From assembly GCF_901000735.1 (NCBI RefSeq), contig NC_081547.1:25040046-25104045 (forward strand): 64,000 bases of DNA. The letters are read 5' to 3'. A model generated the notes under the pieces. It did no database searches. It was not told the origin of the DNA and worked only from the letters and a program-made list of their open reading frames with translations. Each line of letters starts with the position of its first letter. Within the stretch, counting starts at the first letter, position 1. This document shows positions 59,301 to 64,000 of this stretch, in pieces. Made by a program: the position numbers and the translations under genes. Source of the stretch: Corylus avellana. Taxonomy: Eukaryota > Streptophyta > Magnoliopsida > Fagales > Betulaceae.

Positions 59301-62300
59301 TTATTTTGGGCTATTAATTTTCCTCAAGTACTAATAAAAAAAAAAAAATTTCATCCGGTTGGATTTCAACTTCTCTGAAAATATATAAATATGTGAAAGA
59401 GTAAATCTAAAAGCTCAACTCTTATACAAAACATGTACAACTAGGCTAATATGGAGTGCTCATAAACTATTGGATCAACCTTTATTAAAAAAAGCCCATA
59501 AATCCAATGGTTTATAGGCACTCTACGTCAGCCCAGTTGTACAATAGTTATATAAGAGTTGAGTTTTTAGCATTGCTCTATGTGAACTCTTGCTGGTGAA
59601 TTTGATTCTCACTGCACTGAAGTGCTAATGAACATAGGTATCAGGATTATGTATTGATATTTCTTCTTTATTTTCTCTTGTGCAGGAGAATTTAATTCGT
59701 GATGATAACAAAATCATTTTGCTGGCATCCCTTAGTGATTCATTGGAGTATGTTGCAGACTCAATTGAAAGGCAAGTTCTCTCATAGTCACAAATTATGC
59801 TTTGTGTTATGAGCAGAAGGCTTTGTGTTGTTCCCATATTCCCAGAATGTGTCTTTATTTTTATGTAACTGTGCACATCATATAAATTAATAAAACTACT
59901 GGCTTTCTGAAACTTCGTAGTAGCTAATTATTTTCAATTGCTTGAATGAATTACAATTCTCATGCTAAATACAGACTTGGGCAAACAAACTCAAGATCAT
60001 CAAATCAAGTTGAAGAAAATCCCAAGCACCGTCATACTCGAACAAGCAGTGCACCTATTAGGGATTTGGCATCATTTGCTGATGAGTACAGGAAATTAGC
60101 AATTGACTGCCTTAAGGTTTTACGTGTAGAGATGCAGTTGGAGACAATTTTCCATATGCAGGTTTGTAAACCTTGTGTAATTTATATATACTTTGTCTCA
60201 ATGGGAATAGATACAATATAAAGGTCTTGAAAGTGAAAACACTGGAAATATGTTCTGCTCACCAAGCTTTATGATTTAAACAGGAAATGACAAATAGGCA
60301 ATATTTGGAGGACCAAGATGCTGAAGAGCCAGATGACTTTATTATTTCACTCACTGCCCAGGTCAGTATATTTATCTCTAGTTTTTTATTTTTTTATTTT
60401 TATTATTTTTTTAAATTTTTATTTTATTTTATGTGTACAATAGTAATATTGCTGTTGGCCTACTCAAAAGATTTTTATTTGATTATTTTTACCACATCCA
60501 TTGGAGTGGGGAAGATTTCCAAGAGAGATAAAATGTGGATATGCCAATATGATAATATTTAAAATACTAGGATAAAGTTAGACAGGGATGCATTTAAGTA
60601 AATTATTTATTTTTTATATATTAGCATCCTATTGTGAACTGATTTTTTTTTTTTCCTATAGTTGTACGTTATACTAATTTAGTCAGAAAGTTAATTTAGT
60701 CATGGTAGCATCAATATTTCTTTAGTAGAAAAAACGTACTCAAAAATCTTTTTCTGTGTTTTAACTTGCAATTGCATTCCTTTTAATAAAAAATCAGCAG
60801 CATGGAGGACTTAAGTACACATATATTGGCATCTGAGAAGCCACATGCATGACAGTACTTTTGCAAATGATCAAGGGTTTTTCTGCATTTTGTGGCAAGT
60901 TCTATCCCAAGAAAAGGAATTGGGGGTGGAAAAATATAACTATTAAGAGAAACAAACATTCTTATTATAATCTCTAATGAGATTTTAACTACTTTTTTGT
61001 GCAGGTAAGTTGACAAGAAACCAAATATTTTATTATTTTTTTCTTTTTTGTTCTAATATGGAAAGGAAAGGAAAGCATGATCAATGCAATCTAATTTTTG
61101 ACATTTTTTCTTTCCTAGTGGATTAGCCTTCAATTGCATAGACTTGACTGAACCCTAACGCAAGCTAGTTGGGGTTGGTTGCATCAATTATTTTCGTTTT
61201 CAAAGTGCATGAATAACTTTCTTCTTGACAAGCAGTGATACTGATACATTAGAAACAAATTTTATGCAAGGATGATTATCGGAACAGATATATTCTTGAA
61301 TCCCATTAAATCATGTTCACTGAGTATCATATTCTCTTGGAAGCAATCTTACATGTCTTTCCTACTTTGTACCAATAGATAACACGTAGGGATGAGGCTA
61401 TGGCACCTTTTGTTGCAAGTTCAAAGCGCAATTACATATTTGGTGGAATTTGTAGCATTGCGGCTACTGCGTCCATCAAGGTTCGCATGCACTGTGATAT
61501 TTGGTTACATTTTAATGTTCTTTTGGACTTCAACGTGTTTCTGTTTCCCATGCAATGTTTCATCTCTTGTTCACTGCTGATGAGAAAAAGGCAATGTCTG
61601 CTTAGGCTTTGGCTGATATGAAATCCATCAACCTCTTTGGGGTTCAGCAGATATGCCGGAATTCAATTGCACTAGAACAGGTAAATTTTGTTCCCGATAG
61701 GTTGTCTTTCTGTTCTCCAAACTGGTTTGAGTGACTTGAAATTTTCTCAGGAGCAAATATATTTCTTTTAACGCTTTTATTTGTTCCAATGATTAAGAAA
61801 AATGGTATTGATGCGGTGAGTATCAGCTTACCCATCATCTTAAGCTGGCTCTTCCTTGACCTTCAGTGTCCTTTATAATATCCCTATGGAAGCAATTCAA
61901 CAAGTGGAATGTGGGATAAGGTTTGTGTAGCAAATTCAAAGGGGGTGAACTTAAGCTTCATCTTTCTTCTTTTTAAGGTAGAGAATGAAGCTCTTTTGAG
62001 TGATTGTAGTTGACCCTTAATGATGGAATTACCCGTAAAGTTATATTGTGTTCCATGTAATATGGAAAAATGAGTCTTAATGTTGAAAATTTATGGGACG
62101 GGTTTCCTCCCTGCCAATCACACGGCGAAGGCTATTAGCTGTACCTTAGATGCAACAAGTTGGCCTTCCTAGATATTGGCATCATTTTACGAAAGGTTGA
62201 CATTTGCTGGGGGCCGATGGCAAAATATCTTTAGAACTAGGGTGGTTATGTACTCTCATCCCTAAGGCCAACCCAAAATTGTGCAAATGAGGTTTGCTGG

Positions 62301-62773
62301 TTTTCATTTTGATTTTACGATACAATGCTACATTCTACATTGGTTTTGTTGGCATTACAGGCCCTGGCAGCTATCCCATCGATTAAAAGTGAAGCTGTGC
62401 AACAGAGATTAGATCATGTCCGTACTTACTACGAACTTCTAAACATGCCATTTGAGGCAAGCCATCTGAACTTAATTAATATTTTCTTTCTTTAAGTTAT
62501 TGTGTTGCCACCAGTGATCAGCATTTCAGTTGATGATGTTTACAGGCCTTGCTAGCCTTCATCGTGGAGCACGAGCACTTGTTTACTGCTGCAGAGTGAG
62601 TTGATAAGACTTACTGCTTTACTCTTATTAGTTGGAATACTCGGTATAGTTGGTGAATAACATGTCACATTATCTTTGACAGGTATGCTAATCTTCTAAA
62701 GGTCCAGGTCCCCGGGAGGGAGATTTCTGAGGATGCACAAGAGCGTGTATCAGAGATTTTATCATCTCATTAG
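45969..62773 (+). CDS. SEC8: Exocyst complex component SEC8 (EXOC4)
   Basis: There are 26 coding exons, 3228 nt, 1075 aa: 45969-46010, 46809-47021, 47411-47584, 47964-48068, 48836-48945, 50012-50185, 50376-50559, 50653-50759, 51730-52037, 52111-52268, 52849-52964, 54486-54556, 54761-54891, 54991-55040, 55495-55595, 56907-57019, 57215-57322, 59045-59242, 59686-59771, 59975-60161, 60284-60361, 61379-61480, 61606-61680, 62361-62456, 62546-62595, 62683-62773. It starts MGLFDGLPVSPNKAYLRDEL. The Sec8 N-terminal domain covers residues about 20-150, with a coiled coil near 98-115. Family blocks include DSLPHVVHILTSKDRE, LGWAQAMPKF and NLFGVQQICRN. SEC8 is part of the octameric exocyst that tethers secretory vesicles to the plasma membrane (pollen germination, tip growth, cell plate). 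Six introns need GC donors (see findings). No lesion seen. Confidence 0.96.
49845..49975 (-). mobile_element. LINE-like 3' fragment in SEC8 intron 5
   Basis: TTTATTTTTGATAAGTAATAAACC followed by TCATTGAAAGCG... is an antisense poly-A-tailed fragment, with A-tail and end motif on the minus strand. A second short GATAAGTAATTGG piece after poly-T lies at about 48180 in intron 4. No frame remains. Confidence 0.4.
51384..51578 (+). repeat. Tandem duplication in SEC8 intron 8
   Basis: Two adjacent units of about 99 bp starting ATTGGTTAACAATCTTAGTC at 51384 and 51483, nearly identical. Confidence 0.93.
52337..52768. mobile_element. Long-TIR element in SEC8 intron 10
   Basis: The left arm (ACTTTAGCCCCTCGAACTATC) and the right arm (reverse complement ACTTTGGCCTCCTGAACTATC) are inverted. 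They continue through AACTTTAAAAAGTGAC / AACTTTAAAAAGTAAC and CCCAAAATACCCTTGAA / CCCAAAATACCCTTAAA. The arms are about 150 bp, as in non-autonomous Mutator-like elements. The target duplication is not certain. Confidence 0.7.
53352..53640 (-). mobile_element. Retroposon-like fragment in SEC8 intron 11
   Basis: Poly-T (53356-53382) then TTTTATTTTTATAGAAGTATTCATTTTATTAATG, reading as a poly-A-tailed fragment on the minus strand. It is decayed, and its origin (LINE or processed transcript) is uncertain. Confidence 0.35.
53660..53688. repeat. (TC)n microsatellite
   Basis: Short CT-rich run at about 53671-53687 (TCTCTCTCTCTCTCTCT). Confidence 0.7.
55641..55750 (+). repeat. Perfect 55-bp tandem duplication in SEC8 intron 15
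   Basis: GAAATATTTTTGAGAGCTG... begins at 55641 and again at 55696; the copies look identical. It lies 45 bp after the exon. Confidence 0.93.
57323..59044 (+). other. Large SEC8 intron 17, no element recognised
   Basis: The intron is 1.7 kb, pyrimidine-rich (57380-57415 poly-T; 57720-58560 C/T-rich), with long but unlikely frames. Within it I see no second gene. Its donor is GCATGG. Confidence 0.6.
59395..59582. mobile_element. MITE in SEC8 intron 18
   Basis: The arms AAAGCTCAACTCTTATA...TGTACAACTAGGCTAA and CAGCCCAGTTGTACA...TATAAGAGTTGAGTTTTT are inverted. A second inner pair (CATAAACTATTGGATCAAC / TAAATCCAATGGTTTATAG) also inverts. About 180 bp, hairpin-forming. Confidence 0.8.
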
Positions 62774-63489
62774 CTTTCCCGTTTCTGAAGTCGTTTTGGT
62801 TGTGGCATGTTGCTGGTATGCATCTAAGAGATGATTGTTATTTCTTAAGAAGGCTGATGCTGCGATGGGAGGATGTAGATGCCACTTCCATGGAAGTCAC
62901 CAGTCAGCATGTGCCTTGCACCGTGGTTCAGTTTGTGAGTGATTATAATTTATTCATGTGTAGTATCAATTTTGGGCGCTTATGTGATTCCTTTGGGCTT
63001 GTATGAAGCTTCGATTTAGCATTCATTAGAACAAAAAGTAACTCCCATGTATATTTCTGATGCTGATTATTATTTGTAAATTGTTCAAAATATGTTTCGC
63101 AAACGCTTCCAGATCCCATTTTATCCGAACTTCTGATAAGATCTTTTAGAGAAGCATTATGTTAAATTCGAGTTTGAAATTTGTGTAGCCAGTTATGATT
63201 CAAATTGATCTCAAATTCCTTATTAAGCTCAAAACAACGTAGTCTACGTAGATAATTACTCAATTAAATTACAAGTTGAATACAGAAAATGAGATCCTGC
63301 ACAAAGTTTTTGGGTTCTCGGAGGCCTTTTGACAACCTCAGCAAGAAAAATACATGGAATATTCTTAGCAAAATTAATATTACAAATGTATATGTATGGA
63401 AGTTACTTCCACCATGCCAACCCATCTAGGAAACGTGCCTTCTTTGGAAAAGCTGCATAGGCTTTGACTGCTGATCACTACCTTGAACC
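62774..63489 (+). other. SEC8 3' UTR and downstream spacer
   Basis: The first 250-300 bases are likely 3' UTR (no introns, T-rich, no strong AATAAA seen). The rest holds no recognisable gene. Confidence 0.45.
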
Positions 63490-64000
63490 AACTAGGAAGG
63501 GAGGAGCTTTTGACGACTTGATTTCTTTCTTCTCTTTGACCAAAGCCACCAGTTGGCTATAACCGTCAACAATTTTGGCAGTCTCGTAACTTGTCATCTA
63601 CTCCTACCGTGTTGGCAATAAATAACTACATCCTAGCGGGAAGGATTCTAAGTGGGATTGCGAATCTCGTCAACTTAGAGAGAGTCGAAATGTGGAATAA
63701 GAGATTGTTAGATAACATTCCCCATGATATTGGAAACCTTCAAAGACCACGGGTAATTAGGTAACATTCCCATGATATTGGAAAGCTTTAAATACCACGG
63801 GTAAGGTTTCTTCGCATAAACAATCTCTCGGGCAACATTCTGCACTCTCTTGAAAATTTGAGTATTTAAGAAATAATAATTTTAATGGAAAAGCATACCT
63901 GTAAGTCTAAAAAACTTCCAATCTTAGCGCTCTTTAAAACTTTCTAATAACAATCTCAATGACACCATACATTCATAGATCATTGGTCTCTCATTCCTAT
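63490..64000 (+). pseudogene. Decayed LRR receptor-kinase ectodomain (runs off the edge)
   Basis: Scattered over all three plus-strand frames are recognisable leucine-rich repeat units: SLTKATS, GIANLVNLERVEMWNKRLL, DNIPHDIGNLQ, then NNLSGNI...SLENLS and LSNNNLNDTI, with stops and frameshifts between them. The order matches the central LRRs of plant LRR-XII receptor kinases (EFR/XA21-like: GIANLVNLE, then NxLxGNIPxDIGNLQ). A short piece with CATGATATTGGAAA is repeated at 63722 and 63769. There is no intact frame, so it is a relic. The kinase part, if any, would lie outside the window. Confidence 0.75.

Overview
The window is nuclear DNA of a flowering plant, most likely a woody eudicot. The evidence is spliced genes with plant-type introns, plant-specific cytochrome P450s of the CYP704 family, AT-rich introns, and dense plant LTR retrotransposons, MITEs and microsatellites. 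The species cannot be named from the sequence alone. Four runs of N (205-304, 39243-39387, 39563-39582, 39790-39809) are assembly gaps.

Layout. (1) 1-9795 is a tandem arrangement of Ty3/gypsy-type LTR elements on the minus strand: LTR 8005-9795, internal region 4022-8004, LTR 1621-4021, then the leader of a further element running off the left edge. The internal region has no gag-pol but carries a spliced coiled-coil reading frame in the opposite (plus) orientation. (2) 9796-14932 holds a Copia 3' end with its LTR and a complete, young, gag-only retrotransposon (10423-14927) with a 5-bp target duplication. (3) 14933-18888 is intergenic, with a CACTA terminus and small repeats. (4) 18939-22864 is an intact five-exon CYP704-type P450 gene (508 aa). 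(5) 22865-31800 is repeat-rich, with GC-rich hairpin repeats, a GATA zinc-finger relic, and a 1-kb Mutator-like element with 9-bp target duplications. (6) 31926-34581 is an intact six-exon CYP704-type gene (524 aa); 40787-43406 is its segmental duplicate, broken by a one-base deletion. (7) Between the duplicated blocks, on the minus strand, is the seven-exon gene for ribosomal protein eS1 (RPS3A), with a partly duplicated promoter. (8) 45969-62773 is a 26-exon gene for the exocyst subunit SEC8 (1075 aa). (9) The right edge (about 63490-64000) is a decayed leucine-rich-repeat receptor gene.

Gene relations. The three P450 copies form a local cluster. Family knowledge suggests omega-hydroxylation of long-chain fatty acids (cutin, sporopollenin or related lipids). 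RPS3A and SEC8 are unrelated housekeeping genes (translation; tethering of secretory vesicles at the plasma membrane).

The most unusual signal is in SEC8: six of its 25 coding introns must begin with GC rather than GT to keep the conserved reading frame. I found no clear sign of a wholly new biological system. The antisense spliced ORF inside the gypsy-type element is the best candidate for something poorly described.
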